Positions 1-10,769 of a stretch of DNA of 64,000 nucleotides are shown here, one piece after another. A program made the translations under genes and the position numbers. Position 1 is the first letter of the stretch, and every line of letters starts with the position of its first letter. The DNA comes from Eurosta solidaginis (lineage: Eukaryota > Arthropoda > Insecta > Diptera > Tephritidae): NCBI RefSeq assembly GCF_040869045.1, contig NC_090319.1, positions 386,647,601 through 386,711,600 on the forward strand. The letters are read 5' to 3'. A model generated the notes under the pieces. That model was not told where the DNA came from and searched no databases. It was given only the letters and a program-made list of their open reading frames with translations.

Positions 1-173
1 TGTTAGCACACGCAACCTTAATTAACTCAATTTTTTTGTGTTTTAAATGCGCATTTATCTCAAAATTCGTAATTTTACCACTTTTATCATAATTTATTTG
101 GGATTTTACTCTGGGTATTTTCTTTGAAAATTTGTTTCAAAAATTATCGTAAACTTGTAATTTTATGTTTTCC

Positions 174-1733
174 TTAACTTTTTCTTCTTTGACTATTTGT
201 TGTTGCGTTAGTTGTTCTTGTTTTGTCTGTGATCTTGTCTGTACTGCCTGAATTTTTAATTTCTTCTATTGTGATGCGAGAGAGTGCATCTGCTCCTACG
301 TTCGTTTTACCTTTTATGTATTCAATAGTGAAGTTGTATTCTGCCAGTTCAAGTCTGATACGTGAAAGTTTTGAAGAGGGGTCTTTCATATTAAACAAGT
401 AAACTAATGGACGATGATCGGACTTGACGGTAAAGTGTGTGCCATAGACGTATGGTCTGAACTGTTTTATTGCAAAAAATATAGCTAAAAGCTCTAACTC
501 AATTATTGATTTCGTTTGTTCTGAATTATTAAATGATTTGGACGCGAAACAAATTGGTAAGTCAATGCCATCTTTATTTTGACTTAAAATGGCACCACAA
601 CCAATTTTTGAAGCGTCGACGGTAATTATAAATTCATTTTTGAAGTCTGGGTATTGGAGAATTTGAGGAGAAATTAAAGATTTTCGAAGTTTTTCAAATG
701 TTGTATCACATGACTCATCCCATTTAAATTCTACTCTTTTCCTGCTAAGTTTATTTAAAGGTGCTGCTATTGAAGCAAAATTTGGTATAAACCTTCGGTA
801 GTAATTGGCGAATGCGACGAATCGTTTTACTGCATCTTTATCGCAGGGTTTCGGATATTTCTTTATCGCAATTATTTTGGAATCGTCTGGAAGTAGACCT
901 TTTGACGAACATTTGTGTCCTAGGAAAGTGACTTCTGAACGCATGAAGTTGCATTTTTCGGGATTTAGACGCAAATTGAATTTTTCGCATGTTTGAAAGA
1001 CTTGTTCTAAATTTTTAAGATGGTGAGCTTCGCTACACCCAATGACTATAAGATCATCGACATATAAAAAGGCTTGGTTTGGAGAAATTCCTGAAAAGGC
1101 AATTGACATCATTCTTGAGAATGAATTCGGAGCTACGTTTAAACCGAATGGTAAAACTTTCCATCGAAAAGCACCACGATCAGTGCTGAATGAGGTGATG
1201 TCTCTGGAATCTTTATTTAATGGAATTTGATGAAAACCTGAATACAAATCGAATGTAGAAAAATATTTGGCTCTGCCTAGATTATCAAGAATATCGTCTA
1301 TTCGTGCAAGTGGGAATTTGTCTGCTATCAATTTTTTGTTTACGGCTCTAAAGTCGACACACATGCGGTAGGATTTCTGTCCATTTTGATTTTTCTTTGG
1401 CACAAGTATCAATGGGCTATTATAGTTCGAATAACTGTGTTCTATAAGATCATTTTGTAATAAATTATCAACTTGTCTATTAATTTCCTCTCTCTGACAA
1501 TATGGTAAGCGGTAATTTTTTATGTAAACAGGATTTGTATCTGTCAATCGTAGTTTCTGTTCATAAAAGTTGTTAAGCGTCATACGATCGGTCTTTAGTG
1601 CAAACACGTCATCATATTTTAGACATACATCGAGAAGTTTTGGTTTGACGTAATTTGGCATTTGTTTTTCTAAAATTGATTTTAATTCCTCTAACCTTTT
1701 CGAATCTTTTGAAATATCATTGATTTTATACAC
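174..1733 (-). CDS. pol: pol: reverse transcriptase-RNase H segment of the 412-like element
   Basis: This 519-residue frame holds a gypsy-type RT (about residues 90-270) and RNase H (about 340-480). Visible landmarks are YNSPLILVPKK, FSTFDLYSGFHQIPL, LPFGLNVAPNSF, the catalytic FLYVDDLIVIG and FLGHKCSSKG. RNase H shows VDASKIGCGAIL and SDHRPLVYLF, and the linker contains GADALSRI. It copies element RNA into DNA and degrades the RNA strand. The protease lies upstream in the same frame behind one TAA at 1785-1787. After RNase H the frame stops at 174; a KENIKLQVYDNF-type continuation is readable in another frame down to the window edge, with its own stop near 137. The catalytic residues are present, but the polyprotein is broken. 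Confidence 0.9.
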   Translation of the reverse strand: MYKINDISKDSKRLEELKSILEKQMPNYVKPKLLDVCLKYDDVFALKTDRMTLNNFYEQKLRLTDTNPVYIKNYRLPYCQREEINRQVDNLLQNDLIEHSYSNYNSPLILVPKKNQNGQKSYRMCVDFRAVNKKLIADKFPLARIDDILDNLGRAKYFSTFDLYSGFHQIPLNKDSRDITSFSTDRGAFRWKVLPFGLNVAPNSFSRMMSIAFSGISPNQAFLYVDDLIVIGCSEAHHLKNLEQVFQTCEKFNLRLNPEKCNFMRSEVTFLGHKCSSKGLLPDDSKIIAIKKYPKPCDKDAVKRFVAFANYYRRFIPNFASIAAPLNKLSRKRVEFKWDESCDTTFEKLRKSLISPQILQYPDFKNEFIITVDASKIGCGAILSQNKDGIDLPICFASKSFNNSEQTKSIIELELLAIFFAIKQFRPYVYGTHFTVKSDHRPLVYLFNMKDPSSKLSRIRLELAEYNFTIEYIKGKTNVGADALSRITIEEIKNSGSTDKITDKTRTTNATTNSQRRKS

Positions 1734-1784
1734 GTTATAGTTGGTGATTTTATCCGTAACTATGTTGCAATTTCTTTTATTTTT

Positions 1785-2327
1785 TTATTTAGTGACGTTT
1801 AAAACTTTTATTATCGGATTGTTAGTGTCAACGATACACTTTGCGGTGAACACACCACTACAAATTTCTTGTGCGTCTATAAAAACTGGATATTTAGATT
1901 TTTTCAGCTTAAATAAGCGATAAACTTCGCATCTAGGAGGAATTACCAATGTATTATCGGTTGTATTGTGTAAAATTGAAATTTTATGAATGTTTTTGCC
2001 AATGCCAATTGTTATGCTCTCGTTTGCATAGTCTATTATGCAATTGTATTTTTTCAATAAGTCTTTGCCTAAAACACCATCTGACGGTATGTTGAATTTG
2101 TCATCTACTACATTTAATGTATGTGGAATTGAAAAATTTGAATAAAAAAGTTCTGTTTTAATGGTACCCAATGTTGAAACAGTATCTGTCGTAACACCCG
2201 TTATATTTATAATATTGTTGTTATTTATGGAAGTATTTTGTTTTAAACTTGACAGTTTTATAATTGATATATCAGCCTGTGTATCTACTAAGAAAGTGCA
2301 TGTTTTAAAAGAGTCATTGCAATTCAA
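1785..2327 (-). CDS. pol: pol: aspartic protease segment of the 412-like element
   Basis: The active-site region reads FLVDTQADISII, so the usual DTGA motif has Gln in place of Gly; a downstream GVLGKDLLKKY matches the protease C-terminal element. The enzyme would process Gag and Pol. The open frame extends to the right past 2327 and overlaps the end of gag in the -1 frame, which is the usual arrangement for expressing pol by frameshifting. No ATG marks this segment. It ends at TAA 1785-1787, after which the same frame continues into RT, so the stop is a lesion or a readthrough codon. The DTQA substitution may reduce activity. Confidence 0.75.
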   Translation of the reverse strand: MNCNDSFKTCTFLVDTQADISIIKLSSLKQNTSINNNNIINITGVTTDTVSTLGTIKTELFYSNFSIPHTLNVVDDKFNIPSDGVLGKDLLKKYNCIIDYANESITIGIGKNIHKISILHNTTDNTLVIPPRCEVYRLFKLKKSKYPVFIDAQEICSGVFTAKCIVDTNNPIIKVLNVTK

Positions 2328-2389
2328 TTCGATAAAATCTGAGTAGTTCAGGTTTAGACAATAAATTGATTTATTTTGAAAAACGTTAT

Positions 2390-3720
2390 TTAATTCGGAT
2401 TCTGGTCCCCCAGTGTTCGCTCCTGAGGGCCGTTGGCGGTTAAAGTGCGAACACTAGCGTTATTTGTTGTATTTGAAAGTCGATTGTTGTTGTTACTGTT
2501 GTTATTGCTGTTGTTTCTGTTTACGGGCCTGCTATTGTTATTACGAAAATTATCATTATTTCGCGAGCCGTAATTATTGTTGTTATTATGCCTATAATTG
2601 CTATTGTTGTTTCTGTTAAAATTGTTGTTGTACCTCGAAAAGTTGTTCCTTTTATATTGATTTGACCTGAAGTTACTTCGAAAACTACTATTTTGCCTGT
2701 TATAACGCGATCTAAACGCCAACACCTGCCTTTCACTCGCTTGGTTATTTTGTTCTACGATCATTTTCGCGACTACATCCTTAGAATCAGCAAACGTAGT
2801 TGACGCCAAAATCGATTTTACTAGGTCTGAGCGAGTATTAAGCCGACAAACGTTAACAGTTTGTTCGACTGCCATTTCATGCGCTTTTTCCTGAGTCATT
2901 CTTTCTATAACTAATGATCGTTCTAAAGCATCGGAAAGTTCCTCAACACGTTTGGCGAATTCAGTATGATTATTACTAAAAACTTTTAAAGATGCAATTT
3001 TTCCTGCAACAACTTTTGAGTTGTCAGGTTTTATTCTACCTTTTAACGCATCTTTTATTTGTTGAATTGTTGTTACTTCATTTGGAATTGCCTCACGCGC
3101 TTTCCTTTCTAGCTTGGATTTTATAAACGAAATGAAAGTATTTGTCATATTTTCTTCCATCAAATCTTTTAGCAAAACTATTTTATCTATAAAGAATGCA
3201 AGTGAAAGCGGATCGCCGCTGTAGTTTTCTCTAATTATGGATGCACACATAGTAATAAAAGTTTTCTTTTGCTCTGGAGTCGCCATTGTTGGTTGTTCTT
3301 CGCTAATTGTATCTAAATTATTATTGTGAAGTGAATTGGAACATCCAGCGAAATCCTCAAGAAAAGATACGGTACTTTTTTTTAATAATACTAGCTTTGT
3401 ATGCTGAAGTTGTCGGTGCGTCAGAGAATTCTTCCTCAGTGTCAAACTCAGAACTTGATTCGTTTTCTTGTATTAATTCAAAAAGATCTTTGGGTATTTT
3501 TATAGTGCAGTTAATTCTAGAAAAACACTTAGTGAGTTGTTCTCTGCACTTTGACAAACTTTCGATTATTGAACTAGGCTTATATCGAATTTCAAAATAT
3601 GAATTTACTTGTTTTATAATTTCGTTATAGCTTTTAATTAAAGCATCTTCATATTCTATTGACTTTTTCGCTGAGATAGATCGGTTATTTAAAACTCGTT
3701 TAGTAACTTGAAATTGGAAT
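2390..3720 (-). pseudogene. gag: gag of the 412-like element, split across two frames
   Basis: The main frame is open from the right of 3443 to 2390; its first ATG is at 3286 (start MATPEQKK). It holds a helical capsid-like part and a C-terminal tail very rich in Asn and Arg (about 2440-2700), with no CCHC knuckle. Similar Asn-rich tails occur in 412/mdg1 Gags. A second frame (3357 to about 3720) encodes a plausible N-terminal half, including SKCREQLTKCFSRINCTIKI and an acidic ESSSEFDTEEEFSD segment. The two frames meet around a run of eight A residues (plus-strand T run near 3374-3381), so one slipped base separates them. The rightmost start is not marked by an ATG that I can see. Confidence 0.7.
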
Positions 3721-3850
3721 CAAAATCTGACATCTGACAACTGACATCTGAAAACTTTATTACATTTATTGAAAATGTTTACCTCCGTAGCAGAAAAACT
3801 TGTTTTATAAAAAAATTCGAGAGAAAAAAAATGTTAAGATTAACGCTGTA

Positions 3851-4227
3851 GGCACTGTTTATACAAAAATGAATTTGAAACTATTCATTCACTCAGTAAT
3901 TGTGGTTTGCAAAAAGAAGAATTTTTTGTAAAAATCAGAGAATATTCGAAATATTCAAAATCGATGAGTTAATTGGTAAATGGTAAAGATTCGCATATTC
4001 GAAAGGCACTGTATTTATGACTTACTTTGTAAATGCAAGTGAATGTTGAAATATTTTAACCGCACTGTATTCGTTTAATAATGCAAAGAAAAACTGTTTG
4101 ATAATTGAAAGACACTGTATATAATGCACAGTTTGAAAAGGGTCGTCAATGTAAAATATGTTGAAATACACTGTATTCGTGTAATACTTCGAAGGAGTTG
4201 TTAAAATGTTTGGATAGCACTGTATTT
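3851..4227 (-). repeat. Array of CACTGTATT motifs in the retrotransposon leader
   Basis: The plus strand repeats (G/A)CACTGTAT(T/A) at 4006, 4062, 4112, 4168 and 4218, with a weaker GCACTGTTTA copy at 3852. Spacing alternates 56, 50, 56 and 50 bp. Each copy is preceded by an AT-rich stretch, often TTGAAA. The array lies in the untranslated leader upstream of gag. Confidence 0.65.
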
Positions 4228-4820
4228 GTTGAGAGAAATATGTAAATATTTATGGTATTCACTATGTTCAATTTCTGAAGAAATAATTGGAAAAAGAGAA
4301 AAGTAAGCTTTCACCGATAAAAATAATTTTTCACCATTACTCTGATTGACTGTAACCCGTCTATGTTGATATTTAAAGTCAATGAGAATTTTTCAAAATT
4401 GATAAGGTTTGAATAAGTATCGCAAAATTTTGGCAATTAGATTGGAAATTTTTGGTATTATAGATATAAAATTGATGTATAATTTGCGTTTCAAAACGGT
4501 TTAAAAAAATGTTTAAATTTGAAAAAATATTTTTCCGATTATTTTTATTACGAAGCAATGTTCGCATTTAAAAATAAAAAAAATTTTAAGTTCCATATTA
4601 ATGTTCGAAAAAGAAAAAATATAGTAATATATGCGTGATAATATGCATTTGGTGGCCGTATATTTAAAATTACTATGTTTAATGTACATTTGAATTTTTT
4701 TCGAAATTTGAATGTTTATATTTCAATATAATAATTTTATGTATGTAAGTAATTTGAAAAATTCAATTTCTTAATTTAATTAGTTTAACATGTTATTGTC
4801 TTTAAAGTAGAAAAAGTATG

Positions 4821-4930
4821 TTGCTACATGCGTAGTAAATGTTTAAGAAAAGTGTGTTTATAATCAAAAGTGTCAAATTGTGTTGCTACATGCGAAGATA
4901 CATGTGTATTACGAAAAATTGTTGCTACGT
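4821..4930 (+). repeat. Short repeated TTGCTACATGCG motif
   Basis: TTGCTACATGCG occurs at 4821 and 4883, and a TTGCTACGT variant at 4922, in the AT-rich leader of the 412-like element. The surrounding 4230-5400 stretch contains no coding sequence that I recognise. Confidence 0.5.
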
Positions 4931-5399
4931 TTATAGTATACATGTATATATATTGAGAAAGCCAGAATGTCTACGTATGTACAAAGTTAAAATTTTATAT
5001 ATGTATATATTATGGTACTGTACCGCCTTTTTTCTGCTTTGGTTGCTGCCTTCGCTTGTATAAGAAATTTGTTGTTGTTGGTGTTGTCTTCCGCTGCTGT
5101 CGTTACCAAGTGAATTCTTCCTATTTGCCTCTCTCTTCCGCTATGCTTTTTTTCTTTCTCAGGTTGAGTTGGTGGTGTTGGTGGAGTAAATGGCGTGAAT
5201 AATTTACCGCACTTAACGGTGCTTGGTAATAGCGTCACTGGTGATTGTGCTTATCATCACCGTTATGGCATAGTACAGCCAGTTTAAAAAATTGTAACAT
5301 ATATGTGTATGTATGTATGTAACACCACAATTTTCCAATAACTTTTCTTTCTTTTTAGTATATTAAATGTATGTATATTTTGGATTTTGTTCCAAAATT

Positions 5400-5860
5400 T
5401 TTGTAAAAGTCCACTTTTAGTTTTAAATTTGGTTTTTATTTACCATTTAAAATTTTTTTTTTTCAAATTGTATTAGTTTTTGTAATTTATAACTTTTTTT
5501 TTGTAGGTTTTTGAAAATTTTATGATTTTTTTTTTTTTGTAGATTTTGAAATTTTATAGTTTTTTTTTGTAGTTTTTGGAATTTTATATTTGTTTTGTAG
5601 GTTTTGCAATTTTATGATTTTGTATTTTTGAAGTTTTATTAAAAAATTGTTAGTAGTCTTTTTGAAATTTTGTAATTTTTTTTGTAGACTTTTTGTAATT
5701 TTGTAGAATTTTTTTTTTTGTAGTCTTTTTATAATTTTATAACTTTTTTTGTATTTTTTTGAAATTTTTTATTTTTTTTTTGCAATTTTATATACTTTGT
5801 ATTTTTTTTTGTAATTTTTCGTAAATTTTTGAAATTATCTTTTTTGCATATATTTTATGA
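5400..5860 (+). repeat. T-rich minisatellite in the leader
   Basis: A degenerate unit of roughly 30-45 bp is repeated about ten times: a T run, then GTAG or GTAT, then a TTTTGAAATTTTAT-type block. Its position inside the leader suggests it is part of this LTR element. Period and copy number are by eye. Confidence 0.65.
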
Positions 5861-6019
5861 ATTTTGAAAAAAAAAATTTTTTCATATTGGCACAACCACC
5901 ACGCACTTTTTCGTCACAACCACCACGCACATATTCTTTCAGATTTTATTTTTAATTATGCTGCTTTTGTAGTGCAGGGAATTTTTTCCTTCCCCGACGC
6001 CATCTTTTGCCGCAGGCAT

Positions 6020-6033
6020 GGCCACGGTCGCCA
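6020..6033 (-). promoter_or_regulatory. tRNA primer-binding site
   Basis: Immediately inside the LTR the minus strand reads TGGCGACCGTGGCC. This matches the TGGCGACCGTGA-type tRNA-Arg primer site that I recall for 412/mdg1 elements. Reverse transcription would start here. The match to the tRNA 3' end is from memory. Confidence 0.7.
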
Positions 6034-6471
6034 TGTAAGATGCCCATCGTGGTCATCTTTATTCTTGCGTCGTAGTTGACGCAGGTTATCGCCTAAACGC
6101 TTTAACGCAACTTAAGTAAGGCACACAATACTAATTGCGTAGACTTCTCGCACACACACCGATTTCAATATAAAAACACAAGAACTGATGAACTTTACTT
6201 TTTAAGTATCGTCTTTTTAAAATTTATTTGTTGAATATAAAAATGTTCACAAATTTAGAAATTTAACACATATATATATGTATATCTGTGAGCTGCTTAA
6301 ATTTTTGCTTCTTGACGAGTTGAATGCGCGAAATTAATTGGCGTCATTCAAAGTGACGTTTATGAAGGTAACCCTCATTGTGAGTGATTGGTGTGGCCAA
6401 AAATTGACGTGGTTAATATTTGATGATTGATGTTATGGTCACTCAACACTTATCATAAGGGTTGCCTTACA
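6034..6471 (-). repeat. 5' LTR of the 412/mdg1-like element
   Basis: On the minus strand the 438-bp segment begins TGTAAGG and ends TCTTACA, so it carries TGTAAG/CTTACA inverted termini. It directly abuts the primer-binding site, which fixes the inner edge. A minus-strand AATAAA-type signal lies near 6226-6231. The outer edge is inferred from the matching terminus, because the 3' LTR is outside the window. Confidence 0.75.
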
Positions 6472-6814
6472 ACAGCATGAAACGTCGATGTGTTAGTGGA
6501 GAGCGAAAAAAGCTTTGAATGTGTGGGTGAACTGGTTACCTCCGTCTTGTAGAGTTATTGGTAAATCTTGGCTTGCGATAATTTTTGCTTTTTTCAAAAC
6601 TTTTGTTTGATTCTTCAGAAGAACTCATTTCTGTTCAAAATTAATATGGTCAATAAATACCAATACTTTTAATTTTTCTTTAAATGCACCTTTATAAAAT
6701 CAGCAGCGAAAGGCGCCAAACCAATTATAGGAATTGGACGTTTGCTTGAAAAAATCGTGTTTTCATTGAATCAGCTGATTACAGTGTGGCCAATAATAAC
6801 GTAAAGCTGGATAC

Positions 6815-7019
6815 ATTGGTGCTTTATCGGTAACCGTATCGGTAACCTTTTAACAGCTGATTCGACCAACCTTATGAGAATCAATGCAATCGATTATTGG
6901 TGCCGCTAAGGTCGTAACCGTATCGTAGCCAACCAATTGGGTTTTGGTTTACTGTCGTAACGATAAGCAGCTGATTACGTTAGGGATACGACTACAGCGA
7001 TACGACAAACGGCACCAAT
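6815..7019. mobile_element. MITE-like palindromic element with ATTGGTGCCG ends
   Basis: The segment 6896-7019 begins ATTGGTGCCGCTAAGGTCGT and ends with the inverse of ATTGGTGCCGTTTGTCGTA, giving imperfect inverted repeats of about 35 bp. A related partial copy, ATTGGTGCTTTATCGGTAAC, lies at about 6815-6850, so two family members may be nested. AATCAGCTGATT/AACAGCTGATT motifs flank both. There is no coding capacity and no clear target duplication. Confidence 0.55.
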
Positions 7020-7835
7020 GACTCCAGCTAAAGTAGGAGTTGTTATTATATTGCCACTTAACCAATTTTTTAATAGAAAGTTGCCAAATGAACGTATTTG
7101 TGTTTCGGGCAAAACAAATTTAATATGTAAACAGACAAATATATTTGCACATTTTGCTTCACTTTGTCGAAAAATCCCTACATTTACCAAATATATAAAA
7201 ACGTGTCTTTTATTCCCCACGGTAATTTTTTTTCCGGCTTAAACCCCCACGAATAGGGAATTTTCCCTACGTGTACCAACATTGCCTTCATATGTTTTCA
7301 TTTGTTTAATTTCAACAACGAAAAAAGCGACAATAGTACCGACGGGTTTTCCGCGAATAACTTATAAAGGAGATAAAATCACAAATCACAAACAGAAGAT
7401 TGGGCATTGCGCATGTTAACAAAAGATCAGTTGTTTTTTATGGGCAATTCATACGTCATTTTCTTTTAGCTCTTGGTTTTTTCTCTCTTTCTTTCATTCG
7501 CTCAAGCAGTCAACTGTGACGTACATGCGCAGAACGAAGCAATTTTGAACTCATGAATGCGCAATCTGGGTAGGTGATTTGTGAGATAAAATATAGTTTC
7601 TGTTTTCGGCAAAGAGGATAGATATCTATCCTCTTTGCTTTCGGATTCTGAATCTTGACGAAAATACGCGTCTTTTCATACCGCTATCGACATGTGCGAC
7701 GAGAATTTTAGGTGCAGGATTTAAGTTGCAATGTTACTAATTTAGGAAATTTAAAAGCTTATATGGTATTTCTTTACTTTAGCTCACAACTGCTAAAACT
7801 CGTCCAAAAATATCGGGAGAGGTGTCAAAGGCGAT
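7020..7835. other. Spacer with a 30-bp perfect palindrome
   Basis: I see no gene. Positions 7609-7638 form a perfect inverted repeat centred on GATATC, with arms GCAAAGAGGATAGAT. The last ~130 bp may be the 3' untranslated part of the neighbouring non-LTR element. Confidence 0.6.
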
Positions 7836-10726
7836 TTAGTCGCCACTACTTCGTATGCGCATTTCTCTGCGCTCCCTTTCAGCATGCATCAATTTCGTCA
7901 TTACTATAAAGGCTATGTTGCTCACAGCAATCCAACAATCTATTTGTCCGCACATTCGTGGAACTAAATTCCTAATGGAAGGCTCCTCTCCAAAAACTCT
8001 GTTTACAGACAGTCTTTCGCCGTGAAAACGAGGGCAGTGAAACATTACATGTTCTGCGCTTTCCATTTCGGAGGGACAGTTTGGACACAAAGGATCCTCC
8101 TCTATCGTACGCTTATGTAGATATTCCTTGAAGCCGCCGTGCCTGCTTAATATCTGTGTGAGGTGGTAATTTAGTTCGCCGTGTTTTCGCTCGTACCATT
8201 CCGCTATATTCCGGACTAGCGTGAAGGTCCAGCGCCCTTTTCTCGAATCTTCCCACCGTGCTTGCCACCTAACTATTGTTCGTGACCTTGCGCTTTTCTT
8301 AGCATCTTCAGATGGTCGGCTGATTCCAATGCCATACAGATCGGCCATTTCACCTGAGAGTAGATCTAATGGGATTTTCCTGGATAAAACATGAATCGCG
8401 GCGTCGGACACCGTCCGATAAGCACATGCTACTCGTATAGCAGTAATGCGGTAGGTTGCTAGTATATATTTTTGGTGGACCTTTTTAGATCCGTGCCATA
8501 CTGGTGCTGCATATAATATTATAGAGCTGGTTACGTTGTATAATAGCTGATGGGTAGCTTCGCTTGGGCCGCCGATGTTGGGCATTATTCGCGTTAGGGT
8601 TCCACTAACTCCAGAAACTTTCTCCCCCACCGCCCTGAAGTGCTCCCTAAAAGTTAGTTTAGAGTCAATGATTACTCCTAGATATTTCAAGGAAGGCTTT
8701 GAATTTATTTGATAATCTCCTATGGTCAGGACCAACTCATCCACAGTCCGCTTTGAGCTCACCAGAACCACTTCTGTCTTATTGCTAGCCATCTCCAGCC
8801 CCATGTTCGTTAACCATTCCTTTGTTCTTCCCACGGCGTTATTACATAATGCTTGGAGCAGATCAAGTTTCTTGGCCACTGCTACTACGACAATATTATC
8901 TGCATAGCCGACAACTTCCGTGCCTCCGGTAAGGTTGATTTGTAGCACCCCGTCATACATCGCATTCCACAGAGTTGGAGCTAGAACAGATCCCTGGGGG
9001 ACACCGCCCGTGATGTTGTGCTTTCTTGGTCCCTCATCCGTATCAAAAAGGAGTACTCTGTCGCTTAGATAGCTACCAATTATTCGGAGCAGGTAAGCAG
9101 GTGTGCCAAAGTTTCGTAGCGCTGTCATTATCTGCATTCAGTTCGCGGTGTTACAAGCATTTCTAATATCCAAAGTAATCAGTGCACAGAGCTTCCTTTT
9201 ACTTTGGCCTCCGGTTATGGCTCTGCGGGCTATATTGACAACTGTTTGTATTGCATCTATCGTGGATCTCGATTTTCAAAATCCAAACTGGGCTTACCAG
9301 GGTCTGCTGCAGACGCCCACTAATAATACGTTCGAGAATCTTTCCTATTGAATCCAACATACAAAGTGGCCTGTATAAAGATGGCTGGTAGGGCATCATA
9401 CCAGGTTTCAGCAACAGAACCAGTCTTTGACGTTTCCATGAGCGAGAGAAGACGCCTTCTTGGAAACAGGCGTTGAATACATCCGTAAATACCGATGTTC
9501 TAGACTTTATCGCTGACCATCAGGTCCTGGAGACTTACTGTCCGCAACTCTTTGTGTTGCATCTAGTACCTCCTGCTCAGTTATTTCTGGGATTTCCATT
9601 CCTTCCAGAACCTCACTTTTATAGGTCCGGTAATCTTGTGTCGCAAAAAGGGTTTCTACGATTCTTCTCATTAGTATCGGTCATGTAGGCTGCTCTGATT
9701 TCCGCCCTTTAATTTTCGCCATCACCGTTCTGTAAGCCAATCCCCAAGGATCAAGATCAGCACTATCCATCAGTTCCTTGAAGCAGGCTCTCTTGCTCTT
9801 TTTTATAGTATTTTTAAGCGTCGTTCCTTGGGCTATGTAGGTTTTGTGTAGCTCATCATATCGTGGCGACGAGCGTGCCCTCTGTGCCCTTCGCCGTGCC
9901 TTGTGGTATTTTCTACGCTCCTCCGCTATTTCTTCGTTCCACCAATATACCGGAGTCCGATTAACTTTTGCGCGACTTCTGGGCATGGCAGCATCACACG
10001 CCATACCTAATGACTTAGATATTTGAAACGAAAGATCTTCCTCATGTGTCTTCCGTATTACGGCATCGTTACATACAACATCAAATACTTCTGGTTCAAA
10101 AAGGTGATGTTTCCATCTTATTCTTTGCAGTTGGTTGGAGGCGTTCCTTGGTGCAGTTTCCACTAGCTCTAGGCTAATAGCTTTGTGGTCGCTGTGTGTG
10201 TAGACGTTACTGATGGACCATTTTGCTCGTATCGCTATTTTGCTACTAGCAAACGTGAGATCTATAATGGAACGTCTATTGCCAGTGTCGAATGTATATT
10301 TCCCTGCCTCATTTAGAAGTTCTAGCCTCAGGGGTGTAAGGCTTTCGAGAAGAACTCTACCTCTATCGGTAGCTCTACTACTACCCCACACAGTTGACCA
10401 TGCATTGAAGTCTCCACATATTATAAGCGGGTGTTTACCCTGTGCTTCTATGGTCATCCCAAGAATCATGTTATCAAACTCTGTGCTACTCATGTCGGAG
10501 GTGCATAACAACTAAAAATGTATATTCCTTTAATTTTTGCCCATGTTAATCCTGCAACTGTTGGTGTCATCTTTTCCTGCGGAAGAAGTCTTCCTGGTAT
10601 CCAAATTGAGGCTTTCTCAGCCGAGTCCGTGAGCCAGCCTTGTTCCTGCTTATTTTTGTATGGCTCAGAGAGTACCGTTAAGTCAAATCCTCCTTCAAAC
10701 ATTGTTTGGGATAAGAGGTCTTGCAT
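7836..10726 (-). pseudogene. ORF2: endonuclease-reverse transcriptase of the R1-like element
   Basis: The endonuclease part (10726-9681) shows TVLSEPYKNK, ICGDFNAWS, SIIDLTF and YTHSDHKAI, the expected Glu, GDFN and SDH catalytic landmarks. It cuts the target strand for target-primed reverse transcription. RT motifs follow in pieces: WKRQRLVLLLKPG and RPLCMLDSIGKI at 9470-9320, then GGVPQGSVLAPTLWNAMYD and KYLGVIIDSKLTF in the long frame 9137-7836. The catalytic box reads GYADNIVVV, so the second Asp of YADD is Asn, which should inactivate polymerisation. The C-terminal end carries a CPNCPSEMESAEHVMFHC zinc motif. Frame changes occur near 10500, 9690, 9415 and 9150. Confidence 0.8.
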
Positions 10727-10769
10727 TGAGTTGCAACAATCTCATACGGCAATCTGGCTGCTTTTTTCC

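Larger units (their letters stand above)
1..6471 (-). mobile_element. 412/mdg1-like LTR retrotransposon, 5' LTR to RNase H (3' part outside window)
   Basis: A Ty3/gypsy-group element runs right to left. In transcription order it has a 5' LTR (6471-6034), a primer site (6033-6020), an unusually long leader of about 2.3-2.7 kb, gag, protease, and RT-RNase H. The integrase and the 3' LTR lie beyond position 1. The RT and RNase H block resembles the 412/mdg1 family as I remember it, and the tRNA-Arg-type primer site fits. No env frame is visible. The copy is not intact: gag is split between two frames, pol has an in-frame TAA between protease and RT, and pol changes frame near 180. With no second LTR in the window, age cannot be judged from LTR divergence. 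Confidence 0.85.

Noticed and set aside
2521..2736. 71-residue minus-strand frame rich in Ile and Thr
   Set aside because: Shadow of the Asn-rich Gag tail in another frame.
1..6471. An env gene, which would make the 412-like element a possible endogenous retrovirus
   Set aside because: No envelope-like frame is present in the part seen, and the family it resembles lacks env. The region beyond integrase is outside the window.
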